The position numbers were made by a program, and so were the translations under genes. The notes below the pieces were generated by a model that did not search any database, was not told the origin of the DNA, and saw nothing but the letters and a program-made list of their open reading frames with translations. A stretch of 43,547 bases of DNA, taken from NCBI GenBank assembly GCA_015296065.1, contig DVDU01000028.1, positions 1 to 43,547 on the forward strand, written 5' to 3'. This DNA comes from Oscillatoriaceae cyanobacterium M33_DOE_052 (GTDB lineage Bacteria; Cyanobacteriota; Cyanobacteriia; Cyanobacteriales; Laspinemataceae). Shown one piece after another: positions 25,901 through 32,501 of the stretch; the first letter of the stretch is position 1; every line of letters begins with the position of its first letter.

Positions 25901-26926
25901 TTAGGAGGCGGTGCGTTTGAAGACTGGGGAACCGTTGGGGGTTCGCAATATTTGACCCTTTTTGTCTTTCTCTATGGCACAGAAAAGATAGTTACCCGCC
26001 GCATCTTGTTGGAGGCGAATTTGGCCATCAACTATGTCATACACTGGGGGATGAAATTGGGGGATGCCTTGGTATTCCACTACTTGACCATTTTCATCCC
26101 GCAACACCGGACACACTACTAATTCACCGAGGCGATCGAATATCCACTCTTGCGTCTGCGGGTCCCGCACGGGAGTCGGATAAATCGGCAATTTTCCCGT
26201 AGTTTCATCCGCCAAAGGCATCAGGAAAACCGCTTCGCCTTGGGGATTTCTCACAATTTCATTAGTGAGCGGGTCATACAGGGGAATCGCCTTATCAAAA
26301 GGTCTTTCTGATAACTCAAAATCTGGGTGGGGGCGATGCAGGCTGGGCAAATCAGTGGCATCAGTTAAATCAAAATGCTTGGTATATTGCACTGCCGCTT
26401 TCTTAAAACCAAAGCGCTGCAAGAGAGCTTGAACGCCTGTTTGCTCCGCCGAAACCAGGATATCAATATCGCTGACTTTCAGGGTCGCCGCCTGCTGAAT
26501 TGCTGCTTCTGCGAGGAGTTTAATTGTATCGGTATGGCGGTGTTCTGGTTGCACATACATCCCCAGAACCGCACCCACTCGCCGCGCTTGAAAAGGATTT
26601 TCCAGTTCTTGTTCTGCCCGCATTTCTTGGGGGAGTTCCTGTGGTGGCGCTTCATCATAGAAGTACACGAACAAGCAACCGACGATCGCGCTGTGGTTGT
26701 CCGTATGCCATTGCAAAACCCAGGCGTAAGAAAGGGGTTTTTCCAATTGCCGCCGCACGTATTGCAGGAAATCAAAGTTGGCCTTCAGCAGCATGGAAGG
26801 GTCCGCCGCCGTCCGCTCTTGGGCAAACGCCGCCCACAGGGGGGCAATCGCCGCTGCATCCTCTGGCGTGGCTTGGCGGTGGGTGTAGGGGGTGGTTTGC
26901 GGTTTGGTCTCCAGTGCGATCGTCAT
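25901..26926 (-). CDS. GNAT-family acyltransferase with ~190-residue C-terminal extension
   Basis: The protein has 341 residues from the ATG at 26926, which follows GAGGAG. The N-terminal ~170 residues form a GNAT fold: YTHRQATPEDAAAIAPLWAA, then strands with AWVLQWH and AIVGCLFVYF. The acetyl-CoA-binding region is near GAVLGMYVQPEHRHTDTIKL, followed by LLAEAAIQQA and GVQALLQRFGFKKA. The usual Q/RxxGxG/A loop is weak (PEHRHTDTIKL), so the donor may differ from acetyl-CoA. The rest (from about 190) is an unrecognised, probably beta-rich extension with repeated phrases such as YDPLTNEIVRNPQGEAVF and YDIVDGQIRLQQDAAGNYLF. It lies directly upstream of the giant gene on the same strand. By analogy with HlyC upstream of RTX toxins it may modify that protein; this is inference. 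Confidence 0.8.
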   Translation of the reverse strand: MTIALETKPQTTPYTHRQATPEDAAAIAPLWAAFAQERTAADPSMLLKANFDFLQYVRRQLEKPLSYAWVLQWHTDNHSAIVGCLFVYFYDEAPPQELPQEMRAEQELENPFQARRVGAVLGMYVQPEHRHTDTIKLLAEAAIQQAATLKVSDIDILVSAEQTGVQALLQRFGFKKAAVQYTKHFDLTDATDLPSLHRPHPDFELSERPFDKAIPLYDPLTNEIVRNPQGEAVFLMPLADETTGKLPIYPTPVRDPQTQEWIFDRLGELVVCPVLRDENGQVVEYQGIPQFHPPVYDIVDGQIRLQQDAAGNYLFCAIEKDKKGQILRTPNGSPVFKRTAS

Positions 26927-27436
26927 TTGTCTGCTCCTCAAGTACGTGAATGATGAAAATGAGGGAAAAATTTGTGTCTCAGGGGGATGTGACCCAGACG
27001 AGCTGCTCTCAAAGCCTTTATCCGAGCCAGATGCAGGGAGCAAATTGCCTACCGCCCCCACTCGTGCCTTGTGAAATCACGCTTTTTTCTTTGCTGATAT
27101 TAATGTAATTCATATAAAAATAACTGTCAAGGGGGGGAAGGCAATTTTTTTAAATGCGTGAAATCCTTATCAGACAATGCTTTGGGGCGAAAAATGGCGA
27201 AAACTCGTGGGAAAAATTCCCGGAAATGAGAAAAAATTTTTTTCACTGTTATGAAAATGGGGACCGCAACTAATCCGGTCCTGGTTTGGGCAGTGACCAC
27301 TAAGAACTAGGGAAAAGAGGGCTGAAGCCCAACTACGGACCGAAGATATGGGCTGTAGCCCCGAAGGGCGAAGCATTCGCGCTTAAGTTTTGTCGGATCA
27401 CCAGCAGATCTAGGCGCGAATGCTTCGCCCCTACAG
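26927..27436. other. Intergenic region upstream of the GNAT-giant-rhs locus
   Basis: This is about 510 bases without a supported gene. The first ~200 bases must hold the promoter for the minus-strand locus; an AT-rich stretch around 27085-27125 is a possible site, but no clear promoter pair is visible. The remainder holds the inverted repeat at 27366-27430. Confidence 0.6.
27366..27430. repeat. Inverted repeat with perfect 17-bp arms (GGGCGAAGCATTC family)
   Basis: The arm GGGCGAAGCATTCGCGC (27366-27382) is complementary to 27414-27430, with a 31-base loop. A related element with 16-bp arms GGGCGAAGCATTCCGG lies at 37737-37804. Both are followed by CCTAC on the right. The first 13 bases of each arm are shared; the inner bases changed together, keeping the pairing. 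Confidence 0.9.
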
Positions 27437-27510
27437 CCCCGTTTCCCCGTCTCCCAGGAGGAGGTGCTGTTAAGATGAAGCTAGGTTTTTATTGGTGAAT
27501 GCCGATGATG
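27437..27510. repeat. 74-bp direct repeat, copy 1 (before the VapC pair)
   Basis: It is identical to 28277-28350 except for one base. It contains GGAGGAGGTG, a strong ribosome-binding sequence, then a seven-codon reading frame and an ATG. The two copies are exactly 840 bases apart and enclose the DUF2281/VapC pair. Confidence 0.93.
27475..27498 (+). CDS. Seven-codon leader minigene, copy 1 (MKLGFYW), with antitoxin relic
   Basis: ATG at 27475 follows GGAGGAGGTG at 8-9 bases and encodes MKLGFYW, then TGA. The next codon is an ATG (27499) opening a 19-codon frame, MPMMLISGMGR..., that ends at 27558. Its start aligns with the start of the orphan antitoxin at 28339 (MLMMIQGIKRGR), so it appears to be the decayed beginning of a second copy. 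Expression is unproven. Confidence 0.4.
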   Translation: MKLGFYW

Positions 27511-27578
27511 CTGATTTCAGGGATGGGCAGGCTGCTAATAGATGTTGATTGGATATGATAGAAAGTAGAGGTTTAACT

Positions 27579-27806
27579 ATGACCCCAAAAGAACAGCTTG
27601 TTTATGAACTCGAAACCCTCCCAGATGCTCTGGTTCACGAGGCGCTAGATTTGATTTGTCAGCTCAAGCAACGCCGATCGCTTTCCAGGGTTCCTTCAAG
27701 TGACCTGTGGCAGCTTTGGTGGGAGCAGATCGATGGAGTAACCGATGATTTTATGGGGGAGCGATCGCAACCACAAGCCCAGCCGCGAGAGGATATCTTT
27801 CCATGA
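27579..27806 (+). CDS. DUF2281-like antitoxin of a VapBC pair
   Basis: This 75-residue protein opens MTPKEQLVYELETLPDALVH followed by EALDLICQLKQR. It is the short helical N-terminus of DUF2281-type antitoxins, where an oligomerising helix pair is followed by a flexible, toxin-binding tail (here rich in Ser, Gln and Pro). I chose the ATG at 27579 because AGAGG lies 8 bases upstream; in-frame starts at 27549 (TTG) and 27555 are less likely. The stop overlaps the vapC start by 4 bases (ATGA). The pair probably represses its own promoter, as is usual for such modules. Confidence 0.78.
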   Translation: MTPKEQLVYELETLPDALVHEALDLICQLKQRRSLSRVPSSDLWQLWWEQIDGVTDDFMGERSQPQAQPREDIFP

Positions 27807-28204
27807 GGTTTTTACTGGATACGAACATCTGTATTTACATTCTAAAACGCAAGCCTATTTCGGTACTACAGCGCTTTCAAAAGATTGATGCTGCAGATAT
27901 TGGGTTGTCCATTGTCACCCTTGCGGAGCTGGAATATGGGGCGGCAAAAAGCCAGAATCCCGAACGGAATCGGGCTGCATTAGAAACTTTTCTCCAGCCG
28001 TTTGAGATTGTAGGATTAACGGCAAACGACGCCCGCCAGTTTGGGGAAATTAGAGCCGATTTGGAACGACGGGGCGAACTTATTGGTGGTTATGATATGC
28101 TGATTGCTGCTCAGGCACTGAATCGCGGTTTAATCGTGGTGACAAATAATGTGCGGGAATTTCGGCGGATTCGGGGTTTGGCGGTGGAAAACTGGGTGGA
28201 TTAA
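27803..28204 (+). CDS. vapC: VapC-family PIN-domain toxin ribonuclease
   Basis: This 133-residue PIN-domain protein is close to the VapC group that cleaves tRNA. The acidic active-site residues are in place: Asp6 in MRFLLDTNICIYILK, Glu42 in VTLAELEYG, and Asp98 in IGGYDMLIAAQAL. The C-terminal LIVVTNNVREFRRIRGL matches VapC proteins, which often have NN where other PIN proteins have a DxD motif. Length is normal and the frame is intact, so toxin and antitoxin are probably functional. The whole pair is bracketed by a 74-bp direct repeat. Confidence 0.92.
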   Translation: MRFLLDTNICIYILKRKPISVLQRFQKIDAADIGLSIVTLAELEYGAAKSQNPERNRAALETFLQPFEIVGLTANDARQFGEIRADLERRGELIGGYDMLIAAQALNRGLIVVTNNVREFRRIRGLAVENWVD

Positions 28205-28276
28205 TTGGCTGGGGGGGTAGCTAGCTAAGTAAATCCGCATAATTAAACCCCAAATAAAATCAGGTGATTCTGGTCC

Positions 28277-28350
28277 CCCCGTTTCCCCGTCTCCCAGGAG
28301 GAGGTGCTGTTAAGATGAAGCTAGGTTTTTATTGGTGAATGCTGATGATG
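28277..28350. repeat. 74-bp direct repeat, copy 2 (before the orphan antitoxin)
   Basis: This copy leads directly into the antitoxin reading frame at 28339, so it is likely the native location, with copy 1 arising from duplication or insertion. It differs from copy 1 by a single base (GCTGATG against GCCGATG). Confidence 0.93.
28315..28338 (+). CDS. Seven-codon leader minigene, copy 2 (MKLGFYW)
   Basis: A strong ribosome-binding sequence GGAGGAGGTG precedes ATG 28315. The frame MKLGFYW stops with TGA at 28336-28338, directly touching the antitoxin ATG at 28339. The antitoxin itself has no ribosome-binding site, so ribosomes finishing the minigene would supply its translation. The minigene is identical in both copies of the direct repeat, but the whole repeat is identical too, so this does not prove selection for the peptide. 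Confidence 0.45.
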   Translation: MKLGFYW

Positions 28351-28626
28351 ATTCAAGGGATTAAACGCGGACGTAATATCGAGCTGTCCGAAGCACTCGA
28401 TATCCCTGATGGTGAAATGGTGATGGTGACAGTGCAGCACTGCAAGGGGAATTTATGGGAGGCGATCGCGCAGTGGCGATCAACAATTGATTGGAATGAG
28501 TGGGACGATGAAAATCCTTGGGAGGATGTTCGCGATCGTTCCCCAGGTCGTGAGTTTAGCTGTTTGATGGGGTGCAGATTGAAAATTGGTTTGAGTCCAG
28601 TTAGTGAAGACGGGCGAAGCCAGTAG
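28339..28626 (+). CDS. Orphan VapB-like antitoxin
   Basis: The protein begins MLMMIQGIKRGRNIELSEAL, then DIPDGEMVMVTVQHC, the AbrB-like start of cyanobacterial VapB-type antitoxins. A toxin-binding tail follows, ending in NPWEDVRDRSPGREFS. Related antitoxins end just after this 'DVRDRSxGRE' motif and are followed at once by a PIN toxin gene. Here the frame continues with about 20 unrelated residues and no toxin gene follows, so the module has lost its toxin. Translation probably depends on the preceding seven-codon minigene. Starts at 28345 or 28348 are also possible. Confidence 0.68.
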   Translation: MLMMIQGIKRGRNIELSEALDIPDGEMVMVTVQHCKGNLWEAIAQWRSTIDWNEWDDENPWEDVRDRSPGREFSCLMGCRLKIGLSPVSEDGRSQ

Positions 28627-28656
28627 TGTGGGCAATGCCATCCCTTTTTGGGCTAA

Positions 28657-28722
28657 AGAAACCGGGTTTCTTCCCAAATACCTCGGTAAGGATGCAAAGG
28701 TTATCGCAGAAACCCGGTTTCT
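28657..28722. repeat. 66-bp inverted-end element, copy 6
   Basis: The ends (28657-28671, 28708-28722) are perfect and the core is typical (CTCGGTAAGGATGCAAAGGTTATCGC). An extra partial left arm lies at about 28744-28757. It sits immediately downstream of a PEP-CTERM gene. Confidence 0.9.
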
Positions 28723-28768
28723 GGCTAGTCGCGGGGGGTTAAAGAAACCGGGTTTATGAGTGCTGTAA

Positions 28769-30004
28769 CTACAGCTTTTGCTTCTTTCTAAACCCCAAAA
28801 TGCTGAATCCTAATAAACCGCCAATCGAAGCAGGTTCAGGGACTGGTTTCGCTGGTAAAGTTTCTGTTTCGGTAAAACCTGAATAGCGCACATTAGACTG
28901 GGAATAGTTGTAAAATCCGAAGCGTCCCGGCTCAAACTCCCCACTGATATCAAAGATATTCTGGCCGTTCACATCAATCTTGATGCGATTGGTTTGATAC
29001 AGCAAAGTAAAATCATATTCTTGATATGGTCTCCAACCTTTGCCCAGGCCATAATCTGTAGCTAATATGTCAAACTTGGAGCTGTCTTGGTGTAGCCAAA
29101 AACTATCATCTATATAATTATAATTTGGCCCGGAGAATATGCCATCCACTTTAGTTAAGGCAAACCCCTCGTGTCCGCCATCAAATACCCCATTATGATT
29201 ATGGGATTTTTTCCAGTCGAATAGCAAAAAGTTGAATTTGTTAGGGGCATCACTATTGGCAGCAGTTGGTGACTGATAGCCAAACACAAAACCAATAAAA
29301 TCGTTATCGATTGGATCGGCTACCTGAAGTTTACCGTTAACAGTGGTGTTGATAAAACTGTCTGGACTGACAAAAAATGTGGGAGCGTCGTTAATGGTCT
29401 GGCGCACGAATGTTCCATCTGCAGATACAAGCCAATTGCCCCTTTCCGGTGCGCCTTCATGTTTCCATGTTCTTAAATCGATTGGGTTAGTTCCTGGATT
29501 TTGTGGTTTGATGGCAGGGACTTGATAAGTAGTCAAAATTTGGAGAAAATTATCTGGCGTGATGGTTTCTCCTGGGATGGCTTTGAGAAAATTAATCAAA
29601 ATCTGCCCATTGCCTTTGGCAGCCATTAAGGTTAATGCCGCTTTTCTTTCTGCCTCTGGACTGTTTGGCGGTATTAACATATTCAGCAAATTTTTTGCTA
29701 AACTTTTAGGATCAAGGGGTAAATTGGGGTCAATGCTAATGGGTCTTTTGAACTGGTTTCTAATCTCTTCTGGGTTCAATGTTTCGCTGTTCACAGCCAT
29801 TAGTTTAAAAAAATCTTCCGGCAAGCCATTGGTATCACCCGTTTGCACAAAGTCTTCAATTTCAGCTATAGAAAATACCAATTCTATAGGTTTATATGGA
29901 TGTTTGACGACAATCTGATTGGCAGCGAAAACAGGAGCAGCGATATTAAGAGTTGCAATCCCTGCCACAGGAATAGCCATGAGATAGTTTTTCTGGTTCA
30001 GCAT
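28769..30004 (-). CDS. PEP-CTERM protein: DUF1400-like domain plus thrombospondin C-terminal-like domain
   Basis: The protein has 411 residues from the ATG at 30004, with GGAG about 9 bases upstream. The signal peptide is MLNQKNYLMAIPVAGIATLN ending near VFAA. Residues ~25-150 resemble DUF1400, the N-terminal domain of cyanobacterial lipase-like proteins (IELVFSIAEIEDFVQTG, TLNPEEIRNQF). Residues ~180-380 resemble the thrombospondin C-terminal, L-type-lectin-like domain: DNDFIGFVFGYQS, NKFNFLLFDWKKS, FWLHQDSS, YQTNRIKIDVNGQNIFD and GRFGFYNYSQSNVRYSGF. The C-terminus VPEPASIGGLLGFSILGF plus RKKQKL is the sorting signal. It is probably a surface or matrix adhesion protein. An earlier in-frame start lies in the upstream repeat element and is rejected. 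Confidence 0.85.
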   Translation of the reverse strand: MLNQKNYLMAIPVAGIATLNIAAPVFAANQIVVKHPYKPIELVFSIAEIEDFVQTGDTNGLPEDFFKLMAVNSETLNPEEIRNQFKRPISIDPNLPLDPKSLAKNLLNMLIPPNSPEAERKAALTLMAAKGNGQILINFLKAIPGETITPDNFLQILTTYQVPAIKPQNPGTNPIDLRTWKHEGAPERGNWLVSADGTFVRQTINDAPTFFVSPDSFINTTVNGKLQVADPIDNDFIGFVFGYQSPTAANSDAPNKFNFLLFDWKKSHNHNGVFDGGHEGFALTKVDGIFSGPNYNYIDDSFWLHQDSSKFDILATDYGLGKGWRPYQEYDFTLLYQTNRIKIDVNGQNIFDISGEFEPGRFGFYNYSQSNVRYSGFTETETLPAKPVPEPASIGGLLGFSILGFRKKQKL

Positions 30005-30036
30005 ATTAGTTACTCCATTGTTGCTTGCGGGGTTAA

Positions 30037-30101
30037 AGAAACCGGGTTTCTTAACCAAGTCTCGGTTAGGATGCAAAGGTTATCGCAGAAACCCGGTTTC
30101 T
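30037..30101. repeat. 66-bp inverted-end element, copy 7
   Basis: Ends lie at 30037-30051 and 30087-30101 with a typical core. It lies just upstream of the DUF1400 PEP-CTERM start, so it may be within that gene's promoter or leader region. Confidence 0.9.
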
Positions 30102-30122
30102 GGGCTCTGGGAGAGGGGTTAA

Positions 30123-30187
30123 AGAAACCGGGTTTCTTAACTAAGTCTCGGTGAGGATGGGAAGGCGATCGCAGAAACCCGGTTTCT
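30123..30187. repeat. 66-bp inverted-end element, copy 8, forming the 3' end of a gene
   Basis: Ends lie at 30123-30137 and 30173-30187. The stop codon and last residues of the neighbouring PEP-CTERM gene are inside this element. Its core has CGGTGAGGATGGGAAGGCGATCGC, in which the usual TTATCGC has become a HIP1 site. Confidence 0.9.
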
Positions 30188-31018
30188 GGCTAGTTGTTGT
30201 TGCCGTTGGCGTTTCATCCGCATTTTTCCAAGAAAAGCACTCAATGCTAATCCGCCTAATCCTAATACAGTGGAAGGTTCAGGTACGGTTTTTGAAACAC
30301 CTGCCGGTGTCGTTGAAATAGTAACATCTAGACCCGTCGAGTCGTACGAATAAGTTTGATTGCTGCCATAACCAACAGCAAAATCAATTGTGTCGCCCGC
30401 CTGCACTGTGCCCGTGGTTGTAAATGATTTAGCACTGGAAGCACCAAAGCCATTAATTAAATTACTAAAAAGTAAACTATTGTTATGAAGAACGTGAACA
30501 TCTGTTGTGGTTAACCCAACGTGATCTAAGCCCATAAACGTTGTATCAAGTGAATATTCTCCTGCTTCTGGTGCAATCCAACGGATGATACTATACTCTC
30601 CATAATAACCAGGGTGAAAACCTAGTTGGCCTGGTTGGTAAGTTATTGTCGGATGAGAATTATTTGGGGTTGCAGTTGAGTTGTGAACGACAAAAGGCGC
30701 CCTAATTGTTTTTGTAGAATCGTACCACAAATCAATTGTAGGAGTCTGCTTTCCTACATTGCTATATAAGTTGAATCTAGAGCCCAGGCTTGATGACCAG
30801 CCATAGCGCCAAGCGCCATTGGGGTTATTGGTTAGGGAAAAGTCAGATGCAACGTTGAAAATGGCAGAGGAACTGGGTTTAGCAGCACTACCCAATATGA
30901 AAGTCGCTATCAACAGAATTTTGGATTTTTCGATAAAAGACATACAAATGTCTTCAGAGAAGTTTTGAACGATGCTGGTAAACAAAAGTTTTAGGCGGAA
31001 AAAAGTGAATGTAGTCAT
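30137..31018 (-). CDS. PEP-CTERM protein with repeat-derived C-terminal extension
   Basis: This 293-residue protein starts at the ATG at 31018, chosen for its AGGAG at 8 bases. A second ATG at 30943 gives a cleaner signal peptide (MSFIEKSKILLIATFILGSA) but has no ribosome-binding site. The mature part begins FNVASDFSLTNNPNGAWRYGW, a motif seen in other PEP-CTERM proteins. It is predicted beta-rich, with TIDFAVGYGSNQTYSYDSTG near the end, suggesting a jelly-roll carbohydrate-binding-like domain. The sorting signal VPEPSTVLGLGGLALSAFLG plus KMRMKRQRQQQ is normally terminal, but 17 or so further residues (ARNRVSAIAFPSSPRLS) are read from a 66-bp repeat element. Confidence 0.8.
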   Translation of the reverse strand: MTTFTFFRLKLLFTSIVQNFSEDICMSFIEKSKILLIATFILGSAAKPSSSAIFNVASDFSLTNNPNGAWRYGWSSSLGSRFNLYSNVGKQTPTIDLWYDSTKTIRAPFVVHNSTATPNNSHPTITYQPGQLGFHPGYYGEYSIIRWIAPEAGEYSLDTTFMGLDHVGLTTTDVHVLHNNSLLFSNLINGFGASSAKSFTTTGTVQAGDTIDFAVGYGSNQTYSYDSTGLDVTISTTPAGVSKTVPEPSTVLGLGGLALSAFLGKMRMKRQRQQQLARNRVSAIAFPSSPRLS

Positions 31019-31103
31019 GTTATTGCTCCTTGGTGAGATTGAGTTGGGGTTATAGAAAGAAAGCGGGAGATTGGTCGGGTGGGCATTGCCATCCCTTTTT
31101 GGG

Positions 31104-31254
31104 AGAAACCGGGTTTCTTAACCAAGTCTCGGTGAGGATGCGAAGGTTATCCTAGAAAGCCGGTTTCTGGGCTCTGGGAGAGGGTTTAAAGAAACCGGGT
31201 TTCTTAACCAAGTCTCGGTGAGGATGCGAAGGTTATCGCAGAAACCAGGTTTCT
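31104..31254. repeat. 66-bp inverted-end elements, copies 9 and 10 in tandem
   Basis: Copy 9 is at 31104-31168 (one arm mutated, AGAAAGCCGGTTTCT) and copy 10 at 31190-31254 (arm AGAAACCAGGTTTCT). The spacer between them (GGGCTCTGGGAGAGGG) also follows copy 7, so pairs of elements appear to have been duplicated together. They fill the gap between two PEP-CTERM genes. Confidence 0.88.
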
Positions 31255-31277
31255 GAGGGGGAAATTCAGGGAATATT

Positions 31278-32255
31278 CTACTTTCTCCGCAGCCAACCAG
31301 CAGCTACCGTAAATACCCCCAATAACCCAAAAGTCAGAGACGGTTCGGGGACTGATTTTTTGCGCGGCTTCTGAGTGCTGCCATTGGCTTCGCTGGCTGT
31401 TACTATCGTCACGGCATATCCGGGATGAGTACCGGCATCATTAATTGATATATAGCCCGGGATATTTTTGTTGAAAGCGGCGTGAGCTGAGTTATTCCAA
31501 TTACTCAGTCCTGCAGTGGTCAAACCTTCATTTACTGGAAACTGGGAGGTTGTCGGGGGAATGACCACGCTGTCTTCTAGGAAATAGGAAACATATCCGT
31601 CTAGTTCCTCTTTCAAGAAAGAGCGATCGTCCAACCACCAACGACGGTTATAAGGATGCGCCGTGGGAAACCACCCATCAGTTAAAGCCACAATTCCCAT
31701 CCCAGTACCACTACCGGCCCAGTTAACCGCATTCACCAGAAATCCAAAAGGTCCATCAGCGCTAGTACCGGGACGAGTTCCCGCACCGAGAAAATAGTGA
31801 GCATCAGCATCTTGACCGCTGAGAAAGGTGCGACTGCCTCTCGCCGCTGAAATTGCCTCTTTATTGCTGAAAATCCCCGTGGGGTCAAAACTGAAATTCC
31901 AGGCATTTCCTCCTGTACCGATCGCCAACACATCATAGTCAGCAAAATTCGGGGCCGGTCCCTGGGGATTCCAGATCGTGAGATTCCAGGTTGAACTGCC
32001 ATCCCCCCAAGGGTCGTAGGTGGCGGCTTTCGCGGCCAACTCAGACATTTTGCCGTCATATATGGGATTTTGGCCATACCACAGGACATTCAAAGACGCC
32101 GCCGCCGCCACCTCCGCCACCAAAGGCCCGATCGCCACAGCGAGCAGCAGCGCCACCCATTGCCCCACTGGCGCCAAGGGTTGTCTCTTACTCATACAAC
32201 TAAACCAGCCTATCCGGCGGGCGATCGAGCGTTTGTCTTCTGTAATGTCTTTCAT
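31278..32255 (-). CDS. PEP-CTERM protein with a possible flavodoxin/GATase-like domain
   Basis: This 325-residue protein has its signal peptide after an N-terminal extension (QWVALLLAVAIGPLVAEVAA). The mature part begins SLNVLWYGQNPIYDGKMSEL and continues with FADYDVLAIGTG and AISAARGSRTFLSGQDADAH. This pattern of alternating strands and helices recalls ThuA or glutamine-amidotransferase-like folds, although no catalytic Cys-His-Glu set is evident. The C-terminus VPEPSLTFGLLGVFTVAAGW plus LRRK is the PEP-CTERM signal. The start may instead be the ATG at 32195 (MSKRQPLAP), which shortens the N-terminus by 20 residues; an AGGG upstream of 32255 favours the longer form. Fold assignment is tentative. 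Confidence 0.8.
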   Translation of the reverse strand: MKDITEDKRSIARRIGWFSCMSKRQPLAPVGQWVALLLAVAIGPLVAEVAAAASLNVLWYGQNPIYDGKMSELAAKAATYDPWGDGSSTWNLTIWNPQGPAPNFADYDVLAIGTGGNAWNFSFDPTGIFSNKEAISAARGSRTFLSGQDADAHYFLGAGTRPGTSADGPFGFLVNAVNWAGSGTGMGIVALTDGWFPTAHPYNRRWWLDDRSFLKEELDGYVSYFLEDSVVIPPTTSQFPVNEGLTTAGLSNWNNSAHAAFNKNIPGYISINDAGTHPGYAVTIVTASEANGSTQKPRKKSVPEPSLTFGLLGVFTVAAGWLRRK

Positions 32256-32501
32256 AGTGCCCTATCCCTGTAAGAGCCTGGTCGGTTTTATCCGCTCTCG
32301 CGTCTTGTGAATTCACGTTTGAGATAAATTAAATAATATTTCACATAACTAAAATTGTCAATAAGTGGAATTTCAATGAAGAAAATGGCTGTAACTATTG
32401 CCAAATGGTCATTACAGACTATTTTTTGGAAAAAGCACGAGAAAAATTTACATTATTTAACTAAAAAACTTTCACATCAATCCCATCGGTCCCCCCTCCC
32501 C

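Noticed and set aside
26375-26953. 192-residue plus-strand frame opposite the GNAT gene
   Set aside because: It is antisense to a well-supported GNAT domain, with no recognisable domain or start signal of its own.
30005-30076. Upstream in-frame start for the DUF1400 PEP-CTERM gene (HPNRDLVKKPGF...)
   Set aside because: It has the same artefact: the repeat element is open in this frame. The ATG at 30004 has GGAG upstream and a proper signal peptide.
5616-31254. Considered the dispersed AGAAACC...GGTTTCT repeats as a CRISPR array
   Set aside because: The copies are scattered across 25 kb, occur singly or in pairs, and have conserved cores rather than unique spacers of constant length.
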